Positions 1-9,086 of a stretch of DNA of 59,984 bases are shown in pieces (position 1 is the stretch's first letter; every line of letters starts with the position of its first letter). The notes below the pieces were generated by a model. It did not search any database. It was not told the DNA's origin and saw only the letters and a program-made list of their open reading frames with translations. The stretch lies in assembly GCA_026416125.1 (NCBI GenBank), contig JAOAFT010000014.1:1-59984 (forward strand). The letters run 5' to 3'. The position numbers were made by a program, and so were the translations under genes. The stretch comes from Bacteroidota bacterium. GTDB taxonomy: Bacteria > Bacteroidota > Ignavibacteria > UBA10030.

Positions 1-81
1 GTATCAGCACAGCTCGAAGCAGGTGTACCGATAACGCATTCGTACCGGATTGAACCAGCAAACAAGTTACACGGTGAGTAA
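1..81 (+). CDS. C-terminal end of an unidentified protein (truncated by window edge)
   Basis: Frame 1 of the plus strand is open from the first base to a TAA at 79-81 and gives 26 residues ending in ANKLHGE. The codons read like ordinary coding sequence, and the frame converges tail to tail with the minus-strand DUF4139 gene that ends at 186. The fragment is too short to assign to a family, so no function is proposed. The 104 bases after it show no clear terminator hairpin. Confidence 0.45.
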   Translation, partial: VSAQLEAGVPITHSYRIEPANKLHGE

Positions 82-185
82 GAATTAAAGGTTTTAGTTC
101 TCATTTCCTATTCAACAGCATCGCTCATTGAGCTTCCATACTCTTACTCATCATAATGATTGATAAAGTACTCAAGAACTTACAA

Positions 186-1661
186 TTACCATCGGTAACG
201 GAGTACAACAACCAGCAATCGCTCCTCTTCAGGTTTCAACTGTACTGTACATCGTATTGTTGACTGGTCAACGTTAGTCCATTGTTCATTCGATCTTACA
301 ATTGACCATTCGTGCCACCGCCAAGGATGTTCGTAAACAGTGACCGATACATTTTCTCTTTTATGATTCTTAAGACTTATTTCAATAGTTTCTTCTACGC
401 TATGCCCCGGAACAACAACTTTAAAATCCTTCTGAATTCGCTTACCCACAAGATCGAATGCATACCCTAAAAGCAAGCGAACCTCTTCATTTTTTGGAGT
501 GTGATCAATAATATCTTCACCAATAAATTGCACCTTTCTGTCCACATCTTGCTTATATACACGAACTTTTCCTTTGGGCAATGGGTACCCAAGTCTGTAC
601 TCTTCAGAATTTTTCACAAGAACATATACACCAACCTTCGATGTTGATTGATGTCCGAAACTGCCCTGATCACGATACGAAGGGTTGTGTTTCCACCATT
701 TCCAATCACTACTCAATCCATCGTACACATATAACTTTTCACCTTTGACTCCTCGTGCAGAGAGTAACTCTATTTGTTTTGTCTCGTTTGCACGAATATC
801 AGTTTTCTGTTGAAGTGTGTAGAGTTTATACTCAAAGAAGTCTCGTTGTTGGATACCTTCCTCAGCATGCGCATCAGCTTTTAGTGCCATACTACCAATG
901 CGTTGAAATTCTTGAGTCCGGAGGATAGTAAGATCCCCTGCAACAAGCTTAAGACTCGCATTCATAAAATGACTTCCTGTATTGTTCGTAATTGTTATCC
1001 ACCCTGTTACATCGAGCATAGTCTCTGTTTCAGACAGCACTGCGACGTATGAACACTCCCAATTAATTCGATGTGCAAGATAACTGAGCTCGAGAATATG
1101 GGTGCCAGCTTTCTTCACCAGGAGTTTCCACTCAAGTTGAGGTTTAAGAATTAATCCTTCTGGGAGCAATGGGAGGACAATTCGTCCTTCAGGTGCGATT
1201 TCAACTTTTCCATTGATACGCGCAATCATTGAACCAGTAGCAGTATACCCACCGTACGGCCCTCCATGCTGTGTCCAACCCGATGAGAGGAGAACCCCTT
1301 TCACCGTGAGCTCTTCCTTCGTCAAAGGATTGACACGGATAAACTCAATTTCTTTACCAAGGTATTTTTCCAACAATTTCGCTTGATGAATTAAATCGTA
1401 CTGGTAGCTTTGTTCAAGTACCCGAACATCATGTGGAGCAGTAAGGCTAACACAGTGGATGGTGGTCCCATCAATTGTCGCTGGTACATCTGGAACAACA
1501 ACTGTGATTGTTCCGCTTTGTAACCTAACAGAACGTTCCTCACGTATGAGTGCAAGATCCTGGTTATAGATTGTAAGATCTACAGTTTGTCGTTCGCTAG
1601 TATGGTGTTGAGCTATGAGAAGTATCGGGCACATTAGGAGAACTGTTGCAATGCATTTCAT
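186..1661 (-). CDS. DUF4139 domain-containing secreted protein
   Basis: The 491-residue product starts with a short signal peptide (about residues 1-18, hydrophobic LLMCPILLIAQ). The mature part is beta-rich and matches the general pattern of DUF4139 proteins: an N-terminal segment with the NQDLALIREER motif, then a long region with conserved tryptophans and a C-terminal stretch of beta strands. Family members are envelope-associated, and no catalytic activity is established. The ATG overlaps the stop of the PAP2 gene as TAATG, which suggests translational coupling at the end of a long minus-strand run. The assignment to DUF4139 is by pattern recall. Confidence 0.7.
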   Translation of the reverse strand: MKCIATVLLMCPILLIAQHHTSERQTVDLTIYNQDLALIREERSVRLQSGTITVVVPDVPATIDGTTIHCVSLTAPHDVRVLEQSYQYDLIHQAKLLEKYLGKEIEFIRVNPLTKEELTVKGVLLSSGWTQHGGPYGGYTATGSMIARINGKVEIAPEGRIVLPLLPEGLILKPQLEWKLLVKKAGTHILELSYLAHRINWECSYVAVLSETETMLDVTGWITITNNTGSHFMNASLKLVAGDLTILRTQEFQRIGSMALKADAHAEEGIQQRDFFEYKLYTLQQKTDIRANETKQIELLSARGVKGEKLYVYDGLSSDWKWWKHNPSYRDQGSFGHQSTSKVGVYVLVKNSEEYRLGYPLPKGKVRVYKQDVDRKVQFIGEDIIDHTPKNEEVRLLLGYAFDLVGKRIQKDFKVVVPGHSVEETIEISLKNHKRENVSVTVYEHPWRWHEWSIVRSNEQWTNVDQSTIRCTVQLKPEEERLLVVVLRYRW

Positions 1662-2590
1662 TACTCTCCTCCTTTAGTACTTGTTTCCATCGATTGCCTC
1701 ATGAACTCTGTAGTCCCCATTATTTTATAAAGGTACGGAGCAAGAAGCAAAGCAACAACTGCTGTTACAATGCCAACTACTGCGTCAGTAACATAATGGA
1801 ATCGGCAATAAAATGTTGCAATGTAGAGTGAAAGAATGATAGGTGTAAGAATCCAAAATGAAACCTTGTGGTAACGATAAGCCATGACCCACATTATTGT
1901 GGCTGCAGCTGCGTGGGGGCTTGGAATTGATCCACCAGGAAAGTGAAAGTGTGCTCGAATAAACTCTCCAAGGTATGTCCACAACCATCCTTCAAGATGA
2001 ACACGGTAAAGGTGCGGAATATGGTAGAGCGGACTAGCAACAGGATATACTATGAATCCAATATCACAGAGAATATTAGTGAGCCCAAGCGTAAAGAAGT
2101 AATCTTCCATAGCTGCTTTACCCTGCATGTAGTAAATAATCCCACAGAGTATTGGATACAGCGGAATATAGATGACATATGAAAACATCATCCACTCCGT
2201 AAGGGGTTTAGCAATGAATTGCTCCAACCATACAGTAGGTTGCACACCAAAAATCTTTTGTTCGAATTCAATAATGTTTTCATCAAGCCAGCGATCATGG
2301 ATGATTAACTGGAGTGGCCCCACAGCGCCAAAGAGGTATGCATATGCAAGGGTAACAGCTGCAACACGAAGAAAAAAATTAAAAAATCTCGATGGTGCTT
2401 TTTGACTCGTATACACTAATGTAATGTATCCAACGAGTGCAAATATATTTTTAATGAGAAGAATTTCCCACGAAGTAACTCGCTTCGAAAAAATAACGGT
2501 AATCAAAGAAAAGAGTAGAAGCGCACCAAGAATAAGAACATCTGTTGGTAGTAGTACAAAGGAGCTTGGAACACCTCTTCGCGAAGTCAT
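1661..2590 (-). CDS. PAP2-superfamily membrane phosphatase / inositolphosphotransferase-like protein
   Basis: The 309-residue integral membrane protein has several hydrophobic segments. Two of the three PAP2 signature motifs are clear: SIPSPH near residues 221-226, with the catalytic-type histidine, and CRFHYVTD near 262-269, with the nucleophile-type histidine. The first KxxxxxxRP motif is not evident, which fits the Aur1/Ipt1-like PAP2_3 branch. Such proteins act on phospholipid or isoprenoid phosphate esters at the membrane, and the substrate here is unknown. It lies 9 bases downstream of the CPBP-like gene and overlaps the DUF4139 gene by one base, so all three are probably co-transcribed. 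Confidence 0.75.
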   Translation of the reverse strand: MTSRRGVPSSFVLLPTDVLILGALLLFSLITVIFSKRVTSWEILLIKNIFALVGYITLVYTSQKAPSRFFNFFLRVAAVTLAYAYLFGAVGPLQLIIHDRWLDENIIEFEQKIFGVQPTVWLEQFIAKPLTEWMMFSYVIYIPLYPILCGIIYYMQGKAAMEDYFFTLGLTNILCDIGFIVYPVASPLYHIPHLYRVHLEGWLWTYLGEFIRAHFHFPGGSIPSPHAAAATIMWVMAYRYHKVSFWILTPIILSLYIATFYCRFHYVTDAVVGIVTAVVALLLAPYLYKIMGTTEFMRQSMETSTKGGE

Positions 2591-2599
2591 AGAAAAACA

Positions 2600-3322
2600 C
2601 TACCTTCCCAAGCAAATGAAAAAGTCAAGTGAAATACCAAGGATCCAATGCATAAGGAGAACATACAAGAGAGATCGTGAACGGAAAACGATCCACCCCC
2701 AAATGATACCACCGAGAATCGATGCATAAATTTCACCTGTTGGTTTACCTATGTGGAATAGCGTCGAAATCACTGTTTGGACAAGGATTGCATTCCAGTC
2801 ACCAAAATACTTTCTGAGTCCACACTGAATAAAACCACGCATCAATATTTCGTAACCAATGTAATAGAGCAAGTACAAAAATGAGTGGAGAAGAAATGCA
2901 GTTGAACATGTACACGCAGACCTATTAATCGGGTATTCTTTAACAAATTCAGGATTTTGTGCCGAAAAATATGAAAGAACTATAAACAGTGGAACCAATA
3001 CCCCAACTGTCAATATCCCATACTTCCAGTCTCCAACCTGAAAACCGTACTCTTTTAGTGATTCCCGAAATAAGAGCGAAATGATGAGTACTGGTATTAA
3101 CCCAAACATCAGAAATGCTGTAAGGAATGAGTATGTTGCCGCAAAGAGTGTAGTAGCATGCGATTGATCGTGTAGCGCGATATGAGTACTATAGTAAAGT
3201 GGTGAACAGAAATATCTCCATGTCACGATCAGGAGAGGAGAAAGAAGAAGAATTACTGTACTGTTTTGCTCTTGGCCACGAAAAATTTTTTGAATCGATA
3301 GTACTTCTCGGAACACACGCAT
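2600..3322 (-). CDS. CPBP/Abi-like intramembrane protease family protein (divergent motifs)
   Basis: The 240-residue, very hydrophobic protein has the spacing of a CPBP (CAAX protease and bacteriocin-processing) domain in its C-terminal half. Motif 1 reads YEILMRG near residues 157-163, where the usual pair EE is reduced to one glutamate. A histidine follows at about 190 in LFHIGK but lacks the usual phenylalanine four residues before it, and a third histidine is at about 225 in MHWILG. Activity as a glutamate intramembrane protease is therefore uncertain. Two bases separate it from the SDR gene upstream, and it is followed directly by the PAP2 gene. Confidence 0.6.
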   Translation of the reverse strand: MRVFREVLSIQKIFRGQEQNSTVILLLSPLLIVTWRYFCSPLYYSTHIALHDQSHATTLFAATYSFLTAFLMFGLIPVLIISLLFRESLKEYGFQVGDWKYGILTVGVLVPLFIVLSYFSAQNPEFVKEYPINRSACTCSTAFLLHSFLYLLYYIGYEILMRGFIQCGLRKYFGDWNAILVQTVISTLFHIGKPTGEIYASILGGIIWGWIVFRSRSLLYVLLMHWILGISLDFFICLGR

Positions 3323-3324
3323 AC

Positions 3325-4344
3325 TTATTTGTTCCCCTTGTGTTTTCTCTGTTCACACAACCATAGGTACGTTCGTCGTATTCCTTCTCGGAGTGGTGTT
3401 ATAGTATACCCCAGTTCTCGTTGAGCTTTTGCTGATGAATATGCCCAATCTGCAAGGAACGTTTCGACCCACCCTGGTGTTATTTGGGGATAAAATCCAA
3501 AAAGCTCTGCAGCGATCTTGTTCATCTTACCATAGAAGCGTGCACCCCACGGAGGCAAGTTGAATTGAACGTGATGCTTCCCACTTACTTCGTCAATGAT
3601 CGCAAAGAACTGTTTTAAGCTCACATTTTCACCACCAAGGATGTATCGTTCGCCAACTTTACCTCGCTCCATAGCACGAATGTGCCCCTCTACTAGATCG
3701 TCAACGTATACATAATTCCCAATGTTCTTCCCATTGTTCAATAATATAGGGAATTTCCCACGATCATAGAGATCGATCATCAGCGTTACCGAATTACCCT
3801 CTGTCAACTTGCCGGGACCATACACTCGTGTTGGATTAACGATAACAATTGGGAGTCCACGTTCTGCATATTCTAGCGCCACACGTTCTGCAAGTGTTTT
3901 AGTCTCTTCGTACTCGGTATAGAATCGTGGAGTTATGCGTTCCATTGTTTCATCACCAACAACACCTGGTGGTGTCGGACCAAATGTTACAATGGTAGAT
4001 GTAAGAACAATGCGTTCAATACCACACATTGCTGCAGCATTCAGTACGTTCCGCATGCCATCGACATTATACCGATAATAAAGCGAAGGATCGGAGGACC
4101 AATTTTTTGCATACGCAGCAAGGTGAAAAACATAAGAACATCCCTTCATACCTTGTACGAGTGAGTCAAAATCTGTAATATCTCCTTCGACAAATCGCAC
4201 CTGGTCTCTTAGAATTCCTGTTCGATTACTTGAAGGGCGACAGAGTGCATGGACATTGCATCCTCGCTCACTAAGAGTGGTGATGAGCTTAGATCCAATA
4301 AACCCAGTTGCACCAGTAACAAATATACATTTGGAGGTGTCCAT
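3325..4344 (-). CDS. NAD(P)-dependent epimerase/dehydratase (extended SDR)
   Basis: The protein is about 339 residues long from the ATG at 4344, which has AAGGAG at 4355-4360 upstream. A longer reading to 4374 would need a TTG start. The Rossmann motif TGATGFIG lies at residues 10-17, and the active-site YxxxK pair appears in EYEETK. The sequence resembles dihydroflavonol-reductase or 3-beta-HSD-like extended SDRs, which reduce or epimerise sugar, terpenoid or sterol-like substrates. The substrate cannot be read from the sequence. A strong hairpin lies between its ribosome-binding site and the upstream gene. Confidence 0.82.
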   Translation of the reverse strand: MDTSKCIFVTGATGFIGSKLITTLSERGCNVHALCRPSSNRTGILRDQVRFVEGDITDFDSLVQGMKGCSYVFHLAAYAKNWSSDPSLYYRYNVDGMRNVLNAAAMCGIERIVLTSTIVTFGPTPPGVVGDETMERITPRFYTEYEETKTLAERVALEYAERGLPIVIVNPTRVYGPGKLTEGNSVTLMIDLYDRGKFPILLNNGKNIGNYVYVDDLVEGHIRAMERGKVGERYILGGENVSLKQFFAIIDEVSGKHHVQFNLPPWGARFYGKMNKIAAELFGFYPQITPGWVETFLADWAYSSAKAQRELGYTITPLREGIRRTYLWLCEQRKHKGNK

Positions 4345-4359
4345 TGAAAAGCAACTCCT

Positions 4360-4394
4360 TGAGCTCTGCGCCAAGCGAAGGTGCGCAGAGCTCA
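4360..4394 (-). promoter_or_regulatory. 12-bp perfect hairpin abutting the SDR ribosome-binding site
   Basis: Positions 4360-4371 (TGAGCTCTGCGC on the plus strand) pair perfectly with 4383-4394 across an 11-base loop. On the minus strand the 3' arm ends in the first A of the AAGGAG ribosome-binding site for the SDR gene. No T-run follows, so it is not a typical intrinsic terminator. It may be an mRNA-stability or translation-control element, or a processing site within the operon. Confidence 0.55.
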
Positions 4395-4403
4395 GGATTA
4401 ATT

Positions 4404-4997
4404 TTACACTTGAACAGGCGGTTGTTGAGGAGTTGTTGAAGCTCGATGTATATCTACTGAATGAATGAGCGACTCTGCTATTTCAATTCCAATTCCTAGT
4501 CCGAACCCCATCCAAAGGCCATCGAGGAAATTTTTTTGGAATACCTCTGCGGACATTATCGTACCTTTAGATCCTACAAGTGAAATCAAATTTAATAGCA
4601 CAAATAGTTCCCCGAAAATAATTCCAACAATAATGAATTTCCAGTGTTTGAGGTACGATAGTTTCTTTTCAAATAAAAAGGCTAGAAGTACAACAGAGAC
4701 TGTGACACCGAATGAATAAATTAAAGCGTGTTTTACCGGCATAATGAATGTTATTGCAAGAAATAAGAGAACTCCGATAACCATTGCAGCTGAAATGCTA
4801 TTCGAAAGACCTTTCACATGGTAAAAGGCAAAAATACACGCGCTACTTAAGCCATAGGCTATATAGTAAGCGAATGCTGTCGATAGAGGTTCAAACACAT
4901 CACCACCATACACCATCAATCCTGCAATTAAGCTCCCCAATCCACCTAAAACAATAATAACCACTAATCTCCACAACTCAGAAAGAAATTTTTTCAT
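4404..4997 (-). CDS. Hypothetical six-segment membrane protein
   Basis: The 197-residue product has a basic N-terminus and about five or six hydrophobic segments, ending in a short polar tail rich in Q, P and T. The ATG is preceded by AGGAGGTA on the minus strand, a good ribosome-binding site. I do not recognise a named family; it loosely resembles small DUF4199-type membrane proteins of the Bacteroidota. It follows the DUF4175 gene by about 40 bases and precedes the hairpin in front of the SDR gene. Confidence 0.7.
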   Translation of the reverse strand: MKKFLSELWRLVVIIVLGGLGSLIAGLMVYGGDVFEPLSTAFAYYIAYGLSSACIFAFYHVKGLSNSISAAMVIGVLLFLAITFIMPVKHALIYSFGVTVSVVLLAFLFEKKLSYLKHWKFIIVGIIFGELFVLLNLISLVGSKGTIMSAEVFQKNFLDGLWMGFGLGIGIEIAESLIHSVDIHRASTTPQQPPVQV

Positions 4998-5039
4998 CGA
5001 TTACCTCCTACTTTTTATGTAAATAATTGCCTTTCCTTT

Positions 5040-8000
5040 TTAATGTACGCTCTTTTCTGTTTTTTCCAAAGCCTCAAAATACTTTTTTATAAGCTCTTGG
5101 TACTCTTTTGCATACCGTTGTTCTTTAAGCTTTATAAGTTCTTCGCTCAATCGAGATCGCATTCGAAGATCATCTGGAGTGATTTCTGGTGGAGATAGTC
5201 GTTTGTGTTGTTTCCCAGTTTCAGCGCGTCGACGTTGTTCGTAATCACGCTCACGTAGTGAACGAGACGCATCGAGAAGTCGTGAAAGGATTCGTTCTTG
5301 TTTCTGAAGTGTCTCTGTATTGATTTCACCTTGTTCAAGGTGAGAAATAACCTCTTTCATTTCTTCATCAATGCGATGTAGTTCACGTGCCAATCGTTGG
5401 TACTCACTGCTCTGTTGTGCTTCACGACGTAAGTCATCGAGCGACTTCCTGATTGCCTCCTGTTGTTGTGCTAACCTACGACCTTCTTGTGTTACTCCCA
5501 ATCCAAGGTGTTGTGTTTCGAGATTCAATGCCATCTGTTGACCAGCCATATGCTGAAGTTGTTGAAATAAACTTAGCCCTCCACCAGAGCCACCACCTTT
5601 CATTATCGATTGCATTGCACTATGGAATTGCATTGCAGCTGCGTTCATCGATTCCATTGCTCGTGACTGTTCCTTCGACGCTTGAATACCATTCCGATCG
5701 TGTAAGTACTCCAGTGCAGTGCGTATTCTGAGGAATGCTTCGCCGAGCGTTCGCCCCATTTCAGGTGTGATAACAAACGACTTCTTCGAAAGTTCATGAA
5801 GTGATTGAACAAGATTTTGAAGGGATTGTTGAATTTCAGCTTGTTGTTGAGCAATCTCTCCCAACCGTGGTGATCCATAGGGCGCTTTTTCAGACTCCTG
5901 CTGGAGCTCTTCTTGTTTTTTTGAAAGTTCCAATACGTTATACATTACTCGTCGCAACTCTGTGATGACGTATGATGATTGTTTCTGGAGCATTTGCTGA
6001 CGCATAGCATTGAGTTGTTTTTGAATATCACGCAAGGTTTGCTGAATGTGCTGTTGACGGGCATCTACTTGCTGCAAACCACCCCGTTGAATTGCATCTG
6101 CTACCTGTTCCATCTGTTGGGGAAGATGCTCTTTTTGAACATGATCAACAACTTTTCCCATACTATCTGCTGGCATCTCAATGAAATATTCTTCCATTTT
6201 CTGCTGGAGTACTTCCATCTCACGCTCAAGACGCCTCTGTTGTTCTGCGAGTTGCTTTTGCCGATGTGCAAGTGTACTCGCAGTAAGACTATCAGTTACA
6301 GTGTGAAGTTTTGCTCCGATATTCTCTTGTTCGTTAAGTATTTCGCTTACCCGTTTCAGCACTTCGTCAAGCTTTTGCTCAATGTGTAATCTTTTCAAAA
6401 GCTCAATGGTCCGTTCAATACTCTGCCTAAATTGTTCCTCATTCAGAACAAGCTGTTCCACAATCTGTTGCACTTGTTGCTTTTCCATCATTTGGAAAGA
6501 ACGTTGTAATTGCTGGAGCAATCGTTGTAATTCCTCAGAGTTCATTTGTTCAAACAATTGTTGCAACTCTAAGTATTTTTCTAATGTCGTTGGAGAAAGT
6601 ACATTCTGCTGCTCCATCGTGCGCCGAATATCATCGATTTGCTTTTTTGTATCTTCAATCTTCTTCTGTAGTTCTTCGTAACGTTGTACAACATTCTCCA
6701 CCTTCTTCTGTGTTTGCCAATCGAGTGGTTTTTCCTTCTTCAATTCTCGGTCGAGGGTTTCTATTTCTTTTTTTAACGTTCTTGCTTCGATCTGCACTTT
6801 CTGTAAATCGTCTAATCTTGCTTGATGTTCGTTACTGATATCTGCGAATACCTCGTCAAGCGATGGAAGTCGTAACAGGTATACATTACTTCTACTGCCT
6901 TTGGGTCCATTGATAGTGTCATTATCAAACACCTCGGCAAAGTATTCTACAACATCTTCAGGTACTAAACGAAGAGGGGTTAGATTCCATAGGTACTGTA
7001 TTTCGATTTCTGGACCGGTTGCAGTCAGAGGAACTGAAACGTATGAATATTGCTCATCTGGTTTCTCGAAACGCGATTGCACAACGCGATATCCAATCCT
7101 GAGCGAGGTAACCCCATAGTCATCACTTGCAACAATCTTGAGTTGCAGAAGAGTATTATCCGCAATATCAATATTTCTACCTGGTTCCTGAATAGTAACC
7201 TGAGGGAATTCATCAGGAAGAACACGAATACTATACCATACAGGATCTGCATTTGTTAGTCCTTCTGTATCAAGGAGTTGCACGGTGTATGAAGCATTCG
7301 TCCGCACCGTAAAATGAGAAGTAAACGAGAAACCATTGAGAACTGCAGCATTCGTACTCGAATCGTTGAATAACACTCTTGTACCCGCCAGCTCTTTGCT
7401 TGCCAACCCTGTCAAAGTCACGATAGTTCCGGGTAATGCAGTTATATCGCCAACAAAGTCATCCTGTAGCATTGCAGGGAGTTTAGAGTATGAGGGGTAC
7501 CTTAGGTGTACACGGAGCGAACGGAGAATAGGCCTATCACGAACACTCAGTGTACACTGTTCGCTCCGGATCGATTTCCACCCAACTTCATAAAATGTTG
7601 TAGTACGAAGAGCCTGGAGAACAGTTTTGTACTGAAAACTCGAATCGCGTTCAAGTATACGTTCTTCAATAACCTCTTGGTTTTCTTGGCGCAAGTACAA
7701 CGTTACATATGGTGGAGGTACGATGTATCTCTCAGATGTTGAGTGCACTGCAACAATAATACTGACACTGTCGCCTCGTACTATTTCTACAGAACCAGGA
7801 GTCAGGACAAAATAGAATGGTTGTGGTGGTGTAAATTCCTGTCGAAAGTGGAGAAGCCTGTACGCTGCACCCTTATACGTTGTTGAAAATATACTAACGA
7901 AAAAGAGTATACCGCCTACAACAATCATAAATCCATTTCGCACTTTTCGTATTCGAGAATAGTCAACAACAGTTGCAAAATCTATACTCTGCGTTTCGTC

Positions 8001-8405
8001 AAGAAAAGCACGTATAGCTGCTGCAACGAGTTGAGCAGAATGTGTATATGCAAGTACAGAGATATGTTTTGACAACTGAAGTAGATTCAACAGTCGATCT
8101 CGAACCATTGGAAAGTGTTGTCCGATACGATAGGCAATACGTTCATCGCTTTCACCAGGAAGCACTTTCACATGAATAAGAAATGGTCTGATAACAAACT
8201 GGAGGACAACAAAACTCACACACAGTAAGATTGCACTAAAGATGATAGTTCGTCCAACAGGGGAACAATTACACAGCGCTTCAATGGTCACACCGAAGAA
8301 ACTTATACCAACAATAAGAGTTGCAGCCACCCATAGAGACCGAATACACTCAACACGTGTTACTTTTGTTCTAACACGTTCAATATGTTGTTGAAGTTCG
8401 TTCAT
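5040..8405 (-). CDS. DUF4175-like membrane-anchored coiled-coil protein
   Basis: The protein is about 1121 residues long from the ATG at 8405; the codon before it is TTG. Two transmembrane segments lie near residues 23-43 and 51-73, and a third near 155-175. They are followed by beta-rich domains to about residue 510, then a very long glutamine- and glutamate-rich coiled coil to the C-terminus. A GGGSGGG linker occurs near residue 935. This layout matches DUF4175 proteins, which accompany MoxR, VWA and DUF4159 genes; their biochemical function is unknown. The gene begins three bases after the DUF4159 stop. Confidence 0.75.
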   Translation of the reverse strand: MNELQQHIERVRTKVTRVECIRSLWVAATLIVGISFFGVTIEALCNCSPVGRTIIFSAILLCVSFVVLQFVIRPFLIHVKVLPGESDERIAYRIGQHFPMVRDRLLNLLQLSKHISVLAYTHSAQLVAAAIRAFLDETQSIDFATVVDYSRIRKVRNGFMIVVGGILFFVSIFSTTYKGAAYRLLHFRQEFTPPQPFYFVLTPGSVEIVRGDSVSIIVAVHSTSERYIVPPPYVTLYLRQENQEVIEERILERDSSFQYKTVLQALRTTTFYEVGWKSIRSEQCTLSVRDRPILRSLRVHLRYPSYSKLPAMLQDDFVGDITALPGTIVTLTGLASKELAGTRVLFNDSSTNAAVLNGFSFTSHFTVRTNASYTVQLLDTEGLTNADPVWYSIRVLPDEFPQVTIQEPGRNIDIADNTLLQLKIVASDDYGVTSLRIGYRVVQSRFEKPDEQYSYVSVPLTATGPEIEIQYLWNLTPLRLVPEDVVEYFAEVFDNDTINGPKGSRSNVYLLRLPSLDEVFADISNEHQARLDDLQKVQIEARTLKKEIETLDRELKKEKPLDWQTQKKVENVVQRYEELQKKIEDTKKQIDDIRRTMEQQNVLSPTTLEKYLELQQLFEQMNSEELQRLLQQLQRSFQMMEKQQVQQIVEQLVLNEEQFRQSIERTIELLKRLHIEQKLDEVLKRVSEILNEQENIGAKLHTVTDSLTASTLAHRQKQLAEQQRRLEREMEVLQQKMEEYFIEMPADSMGKVVDHVQKEHLPQQMEQVADAIQRGGLQQVDARQQHIQQTLRDIQKQLNAMRQQMLQKQSSYVITELRRVMYNVLELSKKQEELQQESEKAPYGSPRLGEIAQQQAEIQQSLQNLVQSLHELSKKSFVITPEMGRTLGEAFLRIRTALEYLHDRNGIQASKEQSRAMESMNAAAMQFHSAMQSIMKGGGSGGGLSLFQQLQHMAGQQMALNLETQHLGLGVTQEGRRLAQQQEAIRKSLDDLRREAQQSSEYQRLARELHRIDEEMKEVISHLEQGEINTETLQKQERILSRLLDASRSLRERDYEQRRRAETGKQHKRLSPPEITPDDLRMRSRLSEELIKLKEQRYAKEYQELIKKYFEALEKTEKSVH

Positions 8406-8408
8406 CAA

Positions 8409-9086
8409 TTAATGTGTCATTACCCATACAAGGATGTTTGTACCAAACTGGAGTGCTTTTTCGCGAACCTCTGGGGGATCATGATGAATTTCCGGATCTG
8501 CCCATCCGTCGCTTGGATTTGATTCAAATGTATAGAAAACTACGAGTCGTCCTTCATAAAAAATCCCAAAACCTTGGGGAGGATTGTCATCATGTGCATG
8601 GATCTTCGGAACACCACTGGGAAATTCAAACCAACAATGGTAAAGCGGATGTGAAAATGGTAATTCTACCAATGGAGTATTGGGAAAAACTTTTTGTATT
8701 TCTCGCCGAAACGCTTTATCTAAACCATAGTCATCATCAACGTAGAGAAATCCACCTCGGGTAAGGTATTCCCGCAACCGTTGCACTTCAGTCTCAGAAA
8801 ATACTATGTTCCCATGGCCTGTCATGAAAAGCATTGGGTATGTAAAAAGTTTCTCACTTGATAACTCAACAAACTCATAGGTAGGCACAGCATCTATTCC
8901 AGCATGAACTCGAGCATACGATAGAAGATTAATTTCTGCAGATGGATCGTTGTACCAATCACTGCCTCCACTATACTTTAGTCTTCCAATACGAAATTGA
9001 CTCTCAATTTGAGCCAGGAGAATTATGGAAGTAAGTCCTTGGAATAAAATAACACTTGTAAGTCGCTTCACGCTACAGTAAACCAT
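8409..9086 (-). CDS. DUF4159 domain-containing protein
   Basis: The protein is about 225 residues long from the ATG at 9086, which has GGAGG at 9091-9095, four bases upstream. Translation from the longer start at 9110 is less likely. A hydrophobic signal segment is followed by a single domain with a conserved FMTGHG motif, GGFLYVDDDYG, and HDDNPPQGFGI near the middle, as expected for DUF4159, a glutamine-amidotransferase-like fold. Members lie beside MoxR, VWA and DUF4175 genes. The coding region overlaps the end of the VWA gene by 14 bases, so the two are translationally linked. Confidence 0.82.
   Translation of the reverse strand: MVYCSVKRLTSVILFQGLTSIILLAQIESQFRIGRLKYSGGSDWYNDPSAEINLLSYARVHAGIDAVPTYEFVELSSEKLFTYPMLFMTGHGNIVFSETEVQRLREYLTRGGFLYVDDDYGLDKAFRREIQKVFPNTPLVELPFSHPLYHCWFEFPSGVPKIHAHDDNPPQGFGIFYEGRLVVFYTFESNPSDGWADPEIHHDPPEVREKALQFGTNILVWVMTH

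Noticed and set aside
5147-8300. Many open frames on the plus strand and in other minus frames across the DUF4175 gene.
   Set aside because: They are shadows of a long, biased coiled-coil coding sequence, with no ribosome-binding sites or recognisable domains.
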